Counted from the stretch's first letter, positions 1 to 12,342 are shown. The stretch: DNA of 64,000 nucleotides from Styela clava (GCF_964204865.1 NC_135259.1:20656974-20720973), one strand, 5' to 3'. Notes: generated from the letters alone by a model not told the origin. Numbers and translations: made by a program.

Positions 1-974
1 CTCACGCTTTCGGTGATTTCTGAAAACTGTGAAAACTAGGGAACAAATCAAATTTTTGTTTATCTCAACATTTCTATATTTCCAAATTCAAACTTGTTGA
101 CTCGTATATGCTCTCTGCTGCCCACTTTTGGTTGCTGAAAAGTTATTAAAATGTGTTTGTATTATTTTTGTCAAGATTTATCACACAGAATTAAAAATCT
201 CTTGAACACCAAAAACACTTAAAAATAGCACCGGACTATGTTACAATGAAATTTTTATACTGTTTTATATTACAATTTTCAACAAAAACCTGATTTCTGG
301 GAAATATCGCCCATTTTCACACAACCATAATTGTATTAAAATTATCATTTTTCTTCAGTTTTGGGGTGTAGCCAAAATATTAATTAGAAGCTAGTAACAA
401 AATTGTGTTACACAGTGTTTGAGTGTTATTATACATGGTGGTCGCTATAAAAGAAAAAAATTCTAAGATCAGATGAGATCATGAATACAATGCATATAGG
501 TATAGGTTGAATTGGAATGATATCCTACAAATTAACCTTTGACCTTTGAAACCTTAAACGAGCTTGATCTTCTAAGTTAATTAAGACACTGCTCTCAAGT
601 GCAACTTTTTGAGCACCTATGAGTGTAATATAACTTAAGCCTTTAAAAAACTTTGTATGAGTTATTCTTTGTTCAAAAATGAATAGCTGTTTGACAAATT
701 TTGTGTCGTACTAGCGACATACCAATTTCTTTAGACATAGAGACAATTTCTTTAGACTATCTTTTATGTCAATTACACAAATTCTATTTGCAGCAGCGCT
801 CATGACATCTGTGACGTAAAATTTAAAATTAGCTTTTCATTGTCTTAACTGAACCGATGTAACTCATGACAGGAACTTCCTTGTTAAGGTGGTTTCTCCC
901 TGGCGGTGAATACCATACGTGTACAAAAAGGTATTATTGTCAATTCAGGGCCTAAAATTTGCATTAATTTGGAC
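1..974. other. AT-rich DNA with no recognised gene
   Basis: No reading frame of convincing length, RNA gene or clear repeat ends were seen. The stretch is AT-rich and behaves like intergenic or intronic animal DNA. Confidence 0.5.
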
Positions 975-2560
975 GTTCTATTGGCCTTCCTTTAGTCAGA
1001 TTGCTTTATTTTATACGATAATAATTACCATACAAGTATAAAGATAGGTAATTTTACAATTCGATGCCTAAAACTAAAAAGTTACCAAGTCACTTTAAAA
1101 TAGCTATATTCATTAGATTCATGGAGTGTTTTTATACGTATTTCGGCCAATTTTTGGCTGAAATTTGCATTAGATTGTATAATGAGCCCTTCTTTGGTCA
1201 GTTTGCTTTATATTGCAAGACAAGCGGTAATTACCATGCAAGTATAGGAAATAGTAATCTTGTGATTTAGAAGCCAAAGTTAAATTTAGTAGACTGGAAG
1301 GTGATTTGGAAATGTGAGAATAGTTTTAACATTTGAAGCGTTCAGAGAAATAGGGCGACTGCATAATAACTGTAGGCACTCTACAGTTACTAGTGATAGT
1401 TACCATACAAGTGAAAATATGGGTGTTTTCACAATTAGAGGCCGGAAATTAAATACCTCCATATCAATGCATTCTATTTGGTAAAACTGTCTGCAAAATA
1501 TTATAAAGTTACTAGTCTGTGTTGCTTTGAAATAGCTATATACATTAGATTCATAGAGAGTATTGCCATACGTGTTTAAATAGGTATTTTAGCTAACTAG
1601 GGGCTGAAAATATGTATTTTATTACCGTACAAGTATAAAATCCTGTGAAAATTCAAATTTAATTTGAATATTTGGACGATCAGATTGTATTACAGGGCCT
1701 TCTTTGGTCTGTTTGCTTTATGTTGTAAGACAAACGGTAATTACCATGCAAGTATAGGAAATAGTAATCTTGTGATTTAGAAGCCAAAGTTAAATTTAGT
1801 AGACTGGAAGGTGATTTGGAAATGTGAGAATAGTTTTAATATTTAGAGCGTTCAGAGAAATAGGGCGGCTGCATAATAACTGTAGGCACTCTACAGTTAC
1901 TAGTGATAGTTACCATACAAGTGAAAATATAGGTGATTTCACAATTAGAGGCCGGAAATTAAATACCTCCATATCAATGCATTCTATTTGGTAAAACTGT
2001 CTGCAAAATATTATAAAGTTACTAGTCTGTGTTGCTTTGAAATAGCTATATACATTAGATTCATAGAGAGTATTGCCATACATGTTTAAATAGGTATTTT
2101 AGCTAACTAGGGGCTGAAAATATGTATTTTATTACCGTACAAGTATAAAAAATAGTAATCCTGTGAAAATTCAAATTTAGTAAATAATTGGACAATCAGA
2201 TTGTATTACAGGGCCTTTTTTGGTCTGTTTGCTTTATATTGTAAGACAAACGGTAATTACCATGCAAGTATGAAAAATATTTCTATGAATTAAGAGACAC
2301 AATTCAAATTTACTAAATTGGATAAGCAAATGTGTAAGTCAAAATACTTTCAATATCCAAAGCATTCAGATATAGGACTGCAGAATGACTGCTAAAATGC
2401 CAGTCTGTTGTCATTGGGATATGTAATTTCACAATTCGAGGCTAAAAACGAAATATCTTAGTAATAAAGCATTCTTATTGGTAAAAGTGTCTGCAAAATA
2501 ATGTAAGGTTACTAGTCAGTGGTGCTTTGAAATAGCTATATATGTTCAGATAAATAGTGC
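975..2560. repeat. Degenerate ~510-bp tandem repeat array
   Basis: A block beginning near 1,186 recurs near 1,696 and again near 2,211, giving periods of about 510 and 514 bp. The first two copies share long near-identical stretches; the third is diverged and shortened. A shorter diverged relative lies at 975-1,185. A recurring core is TAATTACCATGCAAGTATAG. The short reading frame starting at 1,064 lies inside the array and is not a gene. Confidence 0.75.
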
Positions 2561-3750
2561 AACTGCAAAATAACTTCTAGTCTATGGCTGTTTTGAGAAA
2601 GGTTTATGTATTTGATTTATAGAGAATGGAAGTCATACATTCTAGGTTCTCTTTAGTGGTAATTTTCGTTGCAAAAAAATTATGTGCCCCATTACTTTTT
2701 TATGCAAGGGACTACAAGAAAAAACAGAATCTTTCTGCAAAAATAGTCGTTTTCACTTATATAATTAGAATGAAAATTACCACTCGGTAGCATTCATCAC
2801 CACTACAAATAAAATTGAAGTATAGTGACGCAACCAATTTAGATATTTTAATATTCTCTGGTCCACGTTATGATTTTTCCATGGCCTAATGGCTGAGAAC
2901 CGATGTGCTAAATGTTCGATTTTACAAGCGACAGAGAAATAGCTAATCTTTCTGAGGCAGCAAGTTCACTGGAAAGCATGTTGCTGATGCATTAGATCAG
3001 AGTTTCCGAAACTGGGGTTTGCGGACCCCCAGGAGTCAGTGATGACTGCACAGGGATTCTGCAACGATATGAAACGAGTCTGATCAATCGGAAATGATTG
3101 ATTTTAATTTTAGTCGGACTAGAAGCTAGATTTTACAATCAACATATTGTTAAGATTTAAATAATTTAGTTTGTTTTACTAATTTATTTTGAATTTTTTT
3201 CCAATTTAAGTATATTAACTTCTTATATAGAGCCCTGTTTAAAGAGATCTTGTCGTGTTCGAACCTTATGCTTGTAGTGTCACATTGTCCATTTATTAAT
3301 GGCCTGTGTAAGGCTTAAAAGTCTACAAGCATCAGATCATTAGCTAATCTTCCCTAGCAAGTTCTGGAAGACAGGAAGTTACACAGGAAAACATGTTGTT
3401 GATGCTTTGAGTCATTGATTGATCCCTAAAGAAAGTAGGCAGTTTCTTCCTTGCAATGTTAATACCACAACTCAAAATAAAGGCTGCTATGCAGTTTGAA
3501 ACGTGTAGTCTGGAGGTCTGCTGGCTGATAGAGAATATACAAAAAGTAGGCAATTTCTTGTTTGCAATGTTGTTATTACTTTAGCTTTAAGAAAAGCGAC
3601 TGTTAAAGCACCTTGCAGTGGGCAAATATAGGGTGCAATTGCTTTTCGGCATGCCCGTCAAGAAAGTAAGTTGTTAATGTGTGTATATTGGCTTTGGTAG
3701 AAGGCCTATTGCATTTGGTTGATTAGAATTTGGAAGATTGAAATAATTTA
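2561..3750. other. Non-coding stretch with transposon remnants
   Basis: No gene recognised. Positions 2,995-3,110 contain a remnant (around TTTCCGAAACTGGGG and ATGACTGCACAGGG) related to a second copy at 7,978-8,090, typical of old hAT-type debris. A block containing AGCATGTTGCTGATGC near 2,980 has a diverged echo near 3,393. Confidence 0.45.
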
Positions 3751-3940
3751 AATAAGAATAGCATGATAGCTCTTTTCACAAAATAGCAAGTATATTTGTG
3801 AACTTTCGTTAGATCATAGTCTGACTTCTTCAGACAAAACAAGATAATGCGTAATAAACGGTGGATAACCATTAGCTTACATATTGAAAGCTTATAAATA
3901 TACTTGCTATATCGTGAAAAGAGACTATGCTATTCTTATT
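3751..3940. mobile_element. 190-bp foldback MITE with ~49-bp inverted repeats
   Basis: Positions 3,751-3,802 and 3,892-3,940 are imperfect reverse complements; both arms contain AATAAGAATAGCAT and, further in, TAGCAAGTATATTT. About 90 bp of unique DNA separate the arms. No coding capacity. The reading frame that starts at 3,927 simply begins inside the right arm. Confidence 0.75.
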
Positions 3941-4385
3941 TATCTTCATAATACTATCTCGTTCAAGCATACTTGTGGCAACTGACACATCCGGATCCAA
4001 AGTAGAAAGTAAACAAAGAGAAAGGACTTTTAGTTCAGTACACAATATCCTAGTACCCCCTAAAACAATTAGGTATGAAAAAATTGGAACTGGAAATAAA
4101 ACGAAAAATTTGATTTTTGTAATTGTATTAGAATTAATGTTTTTGAGGAAATTTTTATCAAATTTAGGTATAATTATGTTAAAGGAAATAGATTTTTCTT
4201 GCTTTGTAATATTTTTAATACTTTGAGTAAGGCGTCAGTTTAATGCATTTAAGGAGTGTTGTTATCTTGTTAAAGTGATATTGAGTTAGTTATCTTGTTA
4301 GAGTTATACCAAGTTGCAGGTTGAAACCCCCTCTATTGAAACAGCGATTTTTCGTAGCTTGCCCGCTAGCGATTACGGTCCAAGT

Positions 4386-4684
4386 CAGGGTGGTCCAAGA
4401 TTGGCAGCTCCGATGGCCACGAAAATATTTTTGCATTGTTCGCAGGCCACAAAAGTGCCAAGAACTTTGCTCGTTTAATTTCGCTAGTTGCCTCAGCAAG
4501 CCATAACACTAGTCAATTCAGTGACATTAGTTATGCAACAATATGTCAAAAGATTTTTTGGTTAATTTTATGACAAAACAACACGAAATGCGATTTTTTG
4601 ATTCCTCTCCGAATGCGACGCGGGCCACAGATAATGATGTGGCGGGCCACATGTGGCCGGCGGGCCTGGGTTTGGACCACCCTG
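4386..4684. mobile_element. hAT-type MITE with 8-bp target duplication
   Basis: The termini are inverted repeats CAGGGTGGTCCAA and TTGGACCACCCTG. The flanks are GTCCAAGT (4,378-4,385) and GTCTAAGT (4,685-4,692), an 8-bp target duplication with one mismatch, as expected for hAT transposons. There is no transposase. Related trimmed copies lie at 35,811-36,101 and 59,392-59,682. Confidence 0.85.
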
Positions 4685-5014
4685 GTCTAAGTAGAAATTC
4701 CAGAAACCCCTTCTTGAAAATCCCTGGCCACGCCCTGCGTTGAAATGTTTTATTTAAACAAAATCGGAAATTATTCTCAGAATTCAGAATTGTAAAATTA
4801 ACGATTTACTGTGAAAATTAGCAATTTTTTTATAAAATTCGTTCGTGTTAGAGAAAGTAAGCAGCCTCAAGTAATGTTGTCTTAACTTTAGGAAAATACG
4901 CTGTTAATTAGTCGCATAAGATTTGTTTAGGTTATTAAGCTGGCCTGTAAATATCTCAATTTTTTTATTCTCTCAAATATAATTAATAGCTTGTAAATTG
5001 AATACCTTAACCAA
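4685..5014 (+). promoter_or_regulatory. Upstream region of the ARNT-like gene with a candidate 3' splice site
   Basis: The ARNT frame is closed by a TAA at 4,994-4,996, six codons before the first ATG. A T-rich tract at 4,960-4,976 ends in an AG at 4,988-4,989, so a cis- or trans-spliced 5' leader could join here. No TATA box stands out. The splice site is a candidate only; tunicates do use spliced-leader trans-splicing, but nothing here proves it. Confidence 0.35.
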
Positions 5015-6616
5015 ATGAGAATGTCACAAGCAGATAAAGAGCGATTTGCTCGTGAAAATCATTCAGAGATCGAACGCAGACGCAGAAACAAAATGACAGC
5101 GTATATCACTGAACTTTCGGACATGGTACCAAGTTGTAGCGCACTCGCACGAAAACCAGACAAACTGACAATATTGCGAATGGCGGTGTCGCATATGAAG
5201 CAGTTACGTGGACTTGGAGGAAACGGATTAGACAAACCAGCTTTTCTCACAGATCAAGAATTGAAGCATTTAGTGTTAGAGTCAGCTGATGGATTTCTTT
5301 TCGTAGTATCGTGCGAAACTGGACAAGTTACATTCGTTTCTGATACTGTTACTCCAGTGTTAAATCAAGCGCATTCTGATTGGATGAATCATCGTATTTA
5401 TGACCTAATTCATCCACAAGATATCGCTAAAGTACAAGAACAAATGATGATCGAGGACTCGTCAAACGCTGGACGGATGTTGGATCTCAAAACAGGAGCG
5501 ATCAAGAAAGAATCCATGCTTTCAAGCGAAGGAACACGACGTGCGTTTATATGTCGCATGCGATGCGGAAAACTTCAAGTTAGCGCTTCAGAACCGAGAT
5601 ATCGCTTAGCTGAAGGTCATATAATGGAAGGTGAAAATATTTATGCTCTGACGCACGTCACAGGCTATATAAAACCATGGCCACCTAGTGGTTACAATGG
5701 CGATGAATTACAAGCAGGGATAATGGACGAGCTGACCGCACAAAGTCAATTGAATGGTGAATACTGTTTAGTTGGTATCGCAAGACTTCAAATTCCAAGC
5801 AATTCTGTGATTGGGAGTCTAGCGCCACCTAATGATATAACCGAATTCGTTTCAAGGCACAATTTTGATAACGTTTTTACATATATTGACGCAAGAGTTT
5901 CGAATATTCTGGGATATCAACCGAGAGACCTAATCGGAAAACGTCCTGTCGATTTCTGCCACCCAGATGACACAGAAAAAATTGCAGAAAGTTTTAAACA
6001 AGTGATGCAACTGAAAGGACAAATGTTTTCCACAATTTGTAGATTCCAAGCGCACAACGCGGAATATATCTGGCTTCGATTGAGCTCTTATGCTTTTCAA
6101 AACCCGTATAATAATGAGGTTGAATATATCGTGAGCAACTACTCTCTCGTCAAACAAAATCAAAATAATCACAGGTCCGTTGAGGAACAGCTGTCATCAC
6201 ACTCAAGAGCAGAGCAAAGTTACATCATAGGTTCAAATCCAAGCCAGTCTCCAGATATCCAATCCCCTACCGCGACACTAAATTACCCCCCGCAAAACGT
6301 ATCCTACGCTGCACCCCAGAGTTCTCACTACTCTACGACCCCAACTGGAACTCTAGCCCCAGGTTGGAATCCTGTCGACCCATCTAGCTCTGATTACCCC
6401 CATGCTTTATTGGATCGCTACCAAGGTGTTATCGCAACGCAACATTCTCACGCAGATATTCCTGCGTCAAATCTGTCTTATGCTGGATTTTCTTCCGATG
6501 GAAGGCAAGGGGAATACCCCTCTCAAGAGACTATGATGTCAATGCTAGAACATGGGGTTAACAATCACCCCCACGCTGAATTTACAGAGCTTTTCACCCC
6601 CTTTTCTGCTTCTTAA
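5015..6616 (+). CDS. ARNT: ARNT-like bHLH-PAS transcription factor (single exon)
   Basis: The 533-codon frame encodes an aryl hydrocarbon receptor nuclear translocator-type protein, the shared dimer partner of class I bHLH-PAS factors (AHR, HIF-alpha, SIM types) that binds E-box-like DNA in the nucleus. The basic helix-loop-helix lies at about residues 10-65 and contains [14 protein letters not shown] and [16 protein letters not shown], which match ARNT/ARNT2/tango rather than BMAL. PAS-A spans about 78-195, a [11 protein letters not shown] linker strand about 214-224, and PAS-B with its PAC segment about 275-385 ([20 protein letters not shown]). The tail (385-533) is rich in Ser, Pro, Tyr and Gln and ends in an FTPF motif reminiscent of ARNT. 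Vertebrate ARNTs are about 700-790 residues; this one lacks the N-terminal leader and has a short tail. No intron interrupts the frame. Met1 is the first ATG after an in-frame stop; Met3 is an alternative start. Confidence 0.93.
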   Translation: MRMSQADKERFARENHSEIERRRRNKMTAYITELSDMVPSCSALARKPDKLTILRMAVSHMKQLRGLGGNGLDKPAFLTDQELKHLVLESADGFLFVVSCETGQVTFVSDTVTPVLNQAHSDWMNHRIYDLIHPQDIAKVQEQMMIEDSSNAGRMLDLKTGAIKKESMLSSEGTRRAFICRMRCGKLQVSASEPRYRLAEGHIMEGENIYALTHVTGYIKPWPPSGYNGDELQAGIMDELTAQSQLNGEYCLVGIARLQIPSNSVIGSLAPPNDITEFVSRHNFDNVFTYIDARVSNILGYQPRDLIGKRPVDFCHPDDTEKIAESFKQVMQLKGQMFSTICRFQAHNAEYIWLRLSSYAFQNPYNNEVEYIVSNYSLVKQNQNNHRSVEEQLSSHSRAEQSYIIGSNPSQSPDIQSPTATLNYPPQNVSYAAPQSSHYSTTPTGTLAPGWNPVDPSSSDYPHALLDRYQGVIATQHSHADIPASNLSYAGFSSDGRQGEYPSQETMMSMLEHGVNNHPHAEFTELFTPFSAS

Positions 6617-6800
6617 TTGTAAAATAAGTTTTCTGGCGTATTTGAGAGAGGAAAGCTGATAAGACTATCTAATACAGGCGTTATTTTTTTTTTTTATCTT
6701 TCACCCCTTCGGCATTCAAAAAGTAAAATTTATCCCTTCAATTGTGTGAACCAGTGTTTCCCAACCTATGTGTCGCGTCTCGAATCTGGGTCGCCTGAAG

Positions 6801-7251
6801 CAATGGTCGGCAACCTTTTTTCGGCGACGATCCGGTAAAGCCTGACGAAAGTTTTGTCGGACCACCTTGTACAGACGGAATAAGCTTATGTAATAAATTA
6901 TATGTGTTAGAATAAATAGGTTGATATTGAATTCAGAGAATAAAGGTGATGTTATACAAGTAATGTGTTTCTTACGTTCAGCCTACTGCGATTTTGTCAA
7001 CACATAGATGTAAACATGTCTGTAAAGCTTTTTCGCAATGTCGGGGTATTCAGGTAGTAGTATTGCCCAAAAGACTGCCGGAGTACCCTATAAATCGCAA
7101 AGACTCTTTTCAACTAATTATTGTTTGAGTTGTTAATCAACTAAACATGTTATTAGGATATTGTCCGTCTTTTGTGCCATGTTTCTGCGGACCGCTAGTA
7201 ACCTTTCCGCGGACCGGCTATGGGCCGCGGCCCGGTGGTTGCCGACCACTG
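6801..7251. mobile_element. hAT-type MITE in the ARNT 3' flank
   Basis: Ends CAATGGTCGGCAACC and GGTTGCCGACCACTG form a terminal inverted repeat typical of hAT elements. The flanks GCCTGAAG (6,793-6,800) and GCCTAAAA (7,252-7,259) look like an aged 8-bp target duplication (6 of 8 match). AATAAA signals at 6,893-6,898 and 6,911-6,916 lie inside it and could serve as poly(A) sites for the ARNT-like transcript; that role is inference. Confidence 0.85.
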
Positions 7252-7259
7252 GCCTAAAA

Positions 7260-7870
7260 ACAAAAACTTGAAAGTTGCGAGTTTCATTGTCTAGTTGATT
7301 TTATTTTTTCATTTTGTATTTAGTATTAAAGTGTTGTTCAATAGTAATTGTACTTGTGGGAAATATCAAAAAAATTTGCCAGCAACTATTTTACTTAAAT
7401 AAAGCCACGCCATGATTTCAAAAACTTGCGTTTTTTTTCACTTTCACATTTTTTTAAATGTCGTTTTAAAATGATTGTTTTATATTAGTCAAAGCACTAC
7501 ATGCCAATTTGTATGTGACCATATTCTTGGGTCTTGGGTCGCGACAATTGTTGTAACTATCTATTGTAACTCTTGCCATGTATGGTGCATTTTATATAGT
7601 TTTGAACATTATATTTTAGCTTGCCAGATGTTCGTATTTTCATATCTCCAATTTGAAGTCTATGAACAAGTACACATGATAAAGAATCAAACTTAACAAT
7701 TCTTAATAATCGAATATAAAATTTGTTACATTTTTCCGTTATTTATTTGTTGGAATCGAGTGTATATTTCAATATAATTTTATAATGGCTCTTTTTTTTG
7801 GTTTATGATTAGTAGTGAGTTTTTAGGAGAAGAGAAAATAACGAAAGTGTTATACAAAGTGGTGTTTCCC
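7260..7870. other. AT-rich DNA, no gene seen
   Basis: No recognisable protein, RNA gene or repeat terminus. The 73-codon frame at 7,475 shows no protein-like features I can identify. Confidence 0.4.
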
Positions 7871-8095
7871 ATAGTGCATCACCCTGGTGTGTTACAAGAT
7901 AAAATTTACATATTTATCTTGGGGGAGAGGAAAGGCGGTTTTATCAAATAGCCTGTCGTCCATGCCGATTATGGCAAGGTTTCCAAACTAGGGCTCGTAA
8001 ACTCCGGGGGGTTCGTGATGACCGCACAGGGGATCTTCAACGATATGAAAAGATTGGGATCGATCTTCATTGATTGATTCCATTTGAAGGCCATG
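7871..8095 (-). repeat. SINE tail fragment and hAT-like remnant
   Basis: Positions 7,890-7,975 resemble the 3' part of the tRNA-derived SINE seen at 44,130 (TTTACATATTTAT followed by a GGGGAGAGGAAAG tract), in reverse orientation. Positions 7,978-8,090 resemble the remnant at 2,995-3,110. Confidence 0.5.
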
Positions 8096-8389
8096 GCATC
8101 TTTTGGGGCGAGCATTGCGAAACAATATCCATTGTTGTCAGAGTAGGCGATTAAAATTTTATTGCCTCTTACATGTGTGAGGCAGCATTTTTAGTCTTAC
8201 CAATATGATAACAAAATACAGGTCGAAATTTGCTGTAGAGGCGGCCCTTCAAGTTTGCAAGTGAAGAGCAACCTAATCCATCACATTAATGTTGTTTGTG
8301 TTGTAAGGAAAGTTCATCAAAACTAAGATTCATAAACAGGGGTTCGTACCCAAAAAGTTTGGGGTACCCTGGGTCATGGAATTAGTTTT

Positions 8390-8590
8390 TTCCCAGATGC
8401 ACGGACTTGATGGTGGAGAAAGCCGTAACCGACTAGCCGTTATGTGAACCACCTATGGCGGCGAGGAGTCGAGCAATCTTCTCGTACATAATTATCTCTC
8501 ACAGGATTCGAACCTGTGAACCGAACTCATGCAGGGTATAATCAAGAGGTGCGATGGTGAGCGTATTCCTATCTGGCGAAATGACCATTC
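8390..8590 (-). repeat. tRNA-derived SINE, reverse orientation
   Basis: On the minus strand the element has a polymerase III B-box GGTTCGAATCC (complement of 8,514-8,524), preceded by a degenerate A-box region, and is followed by a body containing GGTTCACATAACGGC and GGTTACGGCTTTCTCC. The same body follows the tRNA-like head at 44,130 and 18,183. It is a retroposed family, not a tRNA gene. Confidence 0.7.
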
Positions 8591-8599
8591 CCTTACCTG

Positions 8600-9231
8600 A
8601 TCTGGTGATAGATGAGTTTGCAGTCACCCCATAATTAATATTATCTTATTGACTTTCCTCAGCCTCGTTTATAAATGAGTTTATGTTTCCCTTTGGAAAT
8701 TTTGCTTTAGACAAAACATATGTTAAATATTTCGTGTTCACTTCAAAACTAATTTTGTTACAACTCATTTCAATTAAGTGTTCACTTTCTTTTTTCAGGA
8801 ACAAGGAAAACTTGCAGAATACAAGTCACAGAATATCCCGATCAAATTTTACTGAATGGTGGAGTATGGAGTTAAGACTTACTTAGCATAGGAGCATAGG
8901 CCAGTGATGCTTTATTTATCTGTAAACATAATTTTAAAGTTATTCGGGCCAAAATTGTTTTTTACGGGGAACACTTTTTAAGTTTAGTTTACTTGGTAAG
9001 ATTTAACTTTAATTTGATCAATAAACGACAGATTAAAAAATTGCGGCAATGGCACTTATATATTAAGGTTTGGTTATTCTGACTAGTCACGCTTCAATGA
9101 TTTTTGTTGGTTGTGGAGCTAGAACAGTCCAGACTGTTTTCTAAAATAATTATTTCCTGTGATATGAATTTATTTGCATTGCATTTCAAAACCCCCTCTC
9201 TTTTTCTGTATACAGTTTGGATTTTCAATTT
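8600..9231. other. AT-rich DNA, no gene seen
   Basis: Contains no convincing frame or repeat boundary. The 67-codon frame at 8,683 is not recognisable. Confidence 0.4.
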
Positions 9232-9444
9232 GGCGCTCCAGAAGTGTGTGTACCAATATGGAGGTAACTAATTTTGTTCGCCTACTTTACATCACGTTGT
9301 GTGAAGGGACTGATTACAATGGGCAGGGGGTATATTCACTTGGCTAACACAGACAGTCTCCGAACTCGTAATAAACTAAAAAAAGAAAAATCTTAATAAA
9401 ATTATGGCCTAATCCTAACCTGGTACACACGCTACGGGAGTACC
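9232..9444. mobile_element. Foldback MITE, GGCGCTCC...GGGAGTACC family
   Basis: Starts GGCGCTCCAGAAG and ends CTACGGGAGTACC. This subfamily has an interior ACCAATATGGAGGTAACTAA and is shared with 28,050-28,265, 42,856-43,073 and 54,854-55,070. No coding capacity. Confidence 0.75.
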
Positions 9445-9713
9445 CCAACTTTTGTGACTCACACAAACGTTTTCTTGCATGCTCCTATCCTATGCTCAAC
9501 AATTTTTTAAATACTTTAAATCACGCTGCCGTTTTAGTTATGTGTAATTGTGTTAAAGAAAATCATATTATGCAGATTTATTGTGTTAAAGGAAAGGGTC
9601 CTAGAAATAGTTAGGAAGTAAATATATCCTATTCAGTTTTGTTGCTTTCATGTTATTGCACCATGTACCAACACTAAATTTTTTTTTTTAATTTTGTTTA
9701 TCTTTGATTAAAA

Positions 9714-10533
9714 CAGTGGTTTCGAACCTTTTAAGGCTTTTGGCCCCCTTTTTGGGAGGTTTTAGCATTCATGGCCCTTCTGTTTATCATTCCAGTGGTA
9801 TTATGTTCAAACAGTTCGTGCTCGACAAAGCAAAAACACATTATTAGGCAATGAACTTGGTAGAAAGGGGTTTTTGAAAAGTAAAATCCCTTTTGCACCT
9901 AGCATTGTGCCCCCCCCCCCCTTCAAACTTCTCTGTGGCCCCATTGGGGGCCCCTGCACCCCCGGTTGGTATTAGTATAAGTGAGATTAGGTCAGAGTAC
10001 TATCCTGTTATTGTTGTTGTTTGGTATTTTTTATTCTGCTTATTGCAAAACCAATCAATCATGCGTGACTTAAAAATCATCCATCTGTGGCATTTTTTTT
10101 TTCAAAAAAGGAAATTTCTTTGCCCTAATGTGTAATTTTGAATTCAAATCGGGCTCTGCAAAGTGCAATCATGCGTGATTTGAATAAAATCATCCATCTG
10201 TGGCATTTAAAAAAAAAAAGGAAATCTCTTTGCCCTAATGTGTAATTTTGAATTCAATTTGAGCCCTGCAAAGAGCAATCCTGCATGACTTGGATAAAAC
10301 ATCCAATCGTGACGTCTTCCTCCGTCAATCTAATGTTTAATTTCAATTCTGTAAAGAGCAGTCATCCGTAACTTCCAAAACCATTCATCCATAGTTTACC
10401 TCTGCAAAATAAGTACCGTAATCTACAGGTTGCTCATAAAGCCCTTTTGACGCCATGAATTTTTTTTTCAAATTTTAAATGCAATAGCACTCAAATAAAT
10501 TCGCCAAGCAATAATGAAGGTTGAGAACCCTTG
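9714..10533. mobile_element. hAT-like MITE with internal ~112-bp tandem repeats
   Basis: Ends CAGTGGTTTCGAACCTT and, at the right, the complement of CAAGGGTTCTCAACCTT are recognisable inverted repeats. Between about 10,055 and 10,395 a unit of about 112 bp (ATGCGTGACTTAAA, CATCCATCTGTGGCATT, CTTTGCCCTAATGTGTAATT) is repeated three times with decreasing similarity. A C-rich run lies at 9,908-9,921. Target duplication is not clear. Confidence 0.6.
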
Positions 10534-10846
10534 CTTTATAGAACCCGTCATAAATTTCATTCCATTTTTTAATCCATGACTAGCGTACTTTCTTAGCCTC
10601 CATAAGCAGTTCCATATCACCGAAAATTGTGTTATTTTGAAAGTATTATGATTTTATTTATAGTTTATTGCATTATTCTAGAGTTAGTAATTTAAAGGAT
10701 ATATTTCTGAGTGTTTATGAACATAGAGATAGAATGGACGCTGAATATCATGAATATAACATTTAAAAGTATTTGCATGATCAATTTCGAAAAATTTTTA
10801 TGAACGATATTTAGGCGTTATTACAACATTACATTCGAAGAAAGTA

Positions 10847-11109
10847 TGGGGTGTCCATAAAGTCTTAAAACTTGCAAAGGGAATTTATCGATACCATTTA
10901 TTGTTTTGGCGCTCACAGATGTATTGAATGAAGTAAAAATACTTGAATATTTACTGATTAAAATACAACAAAACTGGTTAAGATATATTGAAACTGAATA
11001 AAATACAACAAAACTGGTTAAGATATATTGAAATATAATAAACCGACTTCAATACAGAACCGACTTCATTACATAATTGAAATCGTAATGGGACTTTATG
11101 GACACCCTG
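10847..11109. mobile_element. mariner-like MITE flanked by TA
   Basis: Left end TGGGGTGTCCATAAAGTC and right end GACTTTATGGACACCCTG are inverted repeats, flanked by TA at 10,845-10,846 and 11,110-11,111. Such ends and a TA duplication fit Tc1/mariner. An internal ~36-bp direct repeat (AATACAACAAAACTGG twice) is present. No transposase. Confidence 0.85.
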
Positions 11110-11111
11110 TA

Positions 11112-12342
11112 TTACTGTTAATAAAATTCACTATTGTGAAATTCCATATGAGAGCATTGTGCAAGTACCCCTTTCACTATAATATCATTGTGAATCTTCA
11201 TTTCTGCTTTCATGCAGTAGCCAGGGTTTGCTGGTCGGAGCCGCACTCCCATTCCCCCCCCCCCCCTTTCTGAATCCTTTGAAATGTAAAAAAGGCATTA
11301 TTCTGTATCATACGTAACAATTTTTCGTAGCTTGAAACGCTTATTGGAACCGCAATACTATTGAAAACCCATGTTTTAGAGCCCCCGGCCTGACCCACTA
11401 GATGTTACGGTACAACTTGGCAATTACGGAGTTTGTGGGGTCCAGGTTATATGGCCCATCCACAAAAATGTCGTACACCCTGTTTTAGATCCATCAAAAC
11501 TTATCGATTGCTCATTACCATTTACTATTCTGAAGTTCCATGTTAAATTAACTGAAACTTGCATTACTTCACTTTTCATTGTGTAAACTTGCGTTCTCAT
11601 TGTGTTATGTTTGTATAATTTCACTTTTCATTGTGAAAACTTGCGTTCTCTGTCGTCATTGTGTTATGTTTGTATAATTGTACTTAACACGTTCATTCCA
11701 TGCTTTATCTGCGGCTGATTTTTGTGCGCTTAACTGCACAAGGTGTTCAGAGCTATTTTCAGCTAAAACATCTCGGTCATTTTTCGCTCATAAATCGACC
11801 ACACGTTATTTTTGCTTTTGATTATTTTTCTTGCAATTTATATTCAGCTGCTTTTATTTTTCAAATATAAAGGAATCGATATTGTGAAAGTATTGTTTAT
11901 ATTTTTCATGAGGGGTTTTCACATTCTCACTCTAAATAAGGCTCTAGATCGGGGGGGGGGACAAGGTTTTTGGACGTAAGTAACATTTTATGAACATTAT
12001 TCACAGTGTTACAAAAGCCTCATATCAGAACTAAATTTATTCCTAAGTTAAACAAACTCCTTGAGCTATTTTTTTAGCTAAAACATCTAAATTTGGTTTA
12101 GTTCGGTTGTGACAGTATCACGAGGGACAGATTGACTTACCCAACGGGTCAGATTTGGCCCGCGAGGAGTTACTATACACGGAAATCTTGTTGGTTAATC
12201 AATGTGTTCTCAAATTCATACAGACTGGGACCCAGTATCACCAGGATGACCGCTGTTATTATTTTCATGTACGGTAGATTTTTTTACGTCTTCACCCAGA
12301 ACAAGGCAGTGAGCAAGCGGTTATTGTTGAGGGAGAAGTTGG
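11112..12342. other. Non-coding stretch with small duplications and homopolymers
   Basis: A C-run lies near 11,257-11,268 and a G-run near 11,951-11,960. A ~54-bp block with ACTTGCGTTCTC and TGTGTTATGTTTGTATAATT is duplicated at 11,572-11,680. A half-element resembling mariner ends lies near 11,430-11,485. No gene recognised. Confidence 0.45.
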
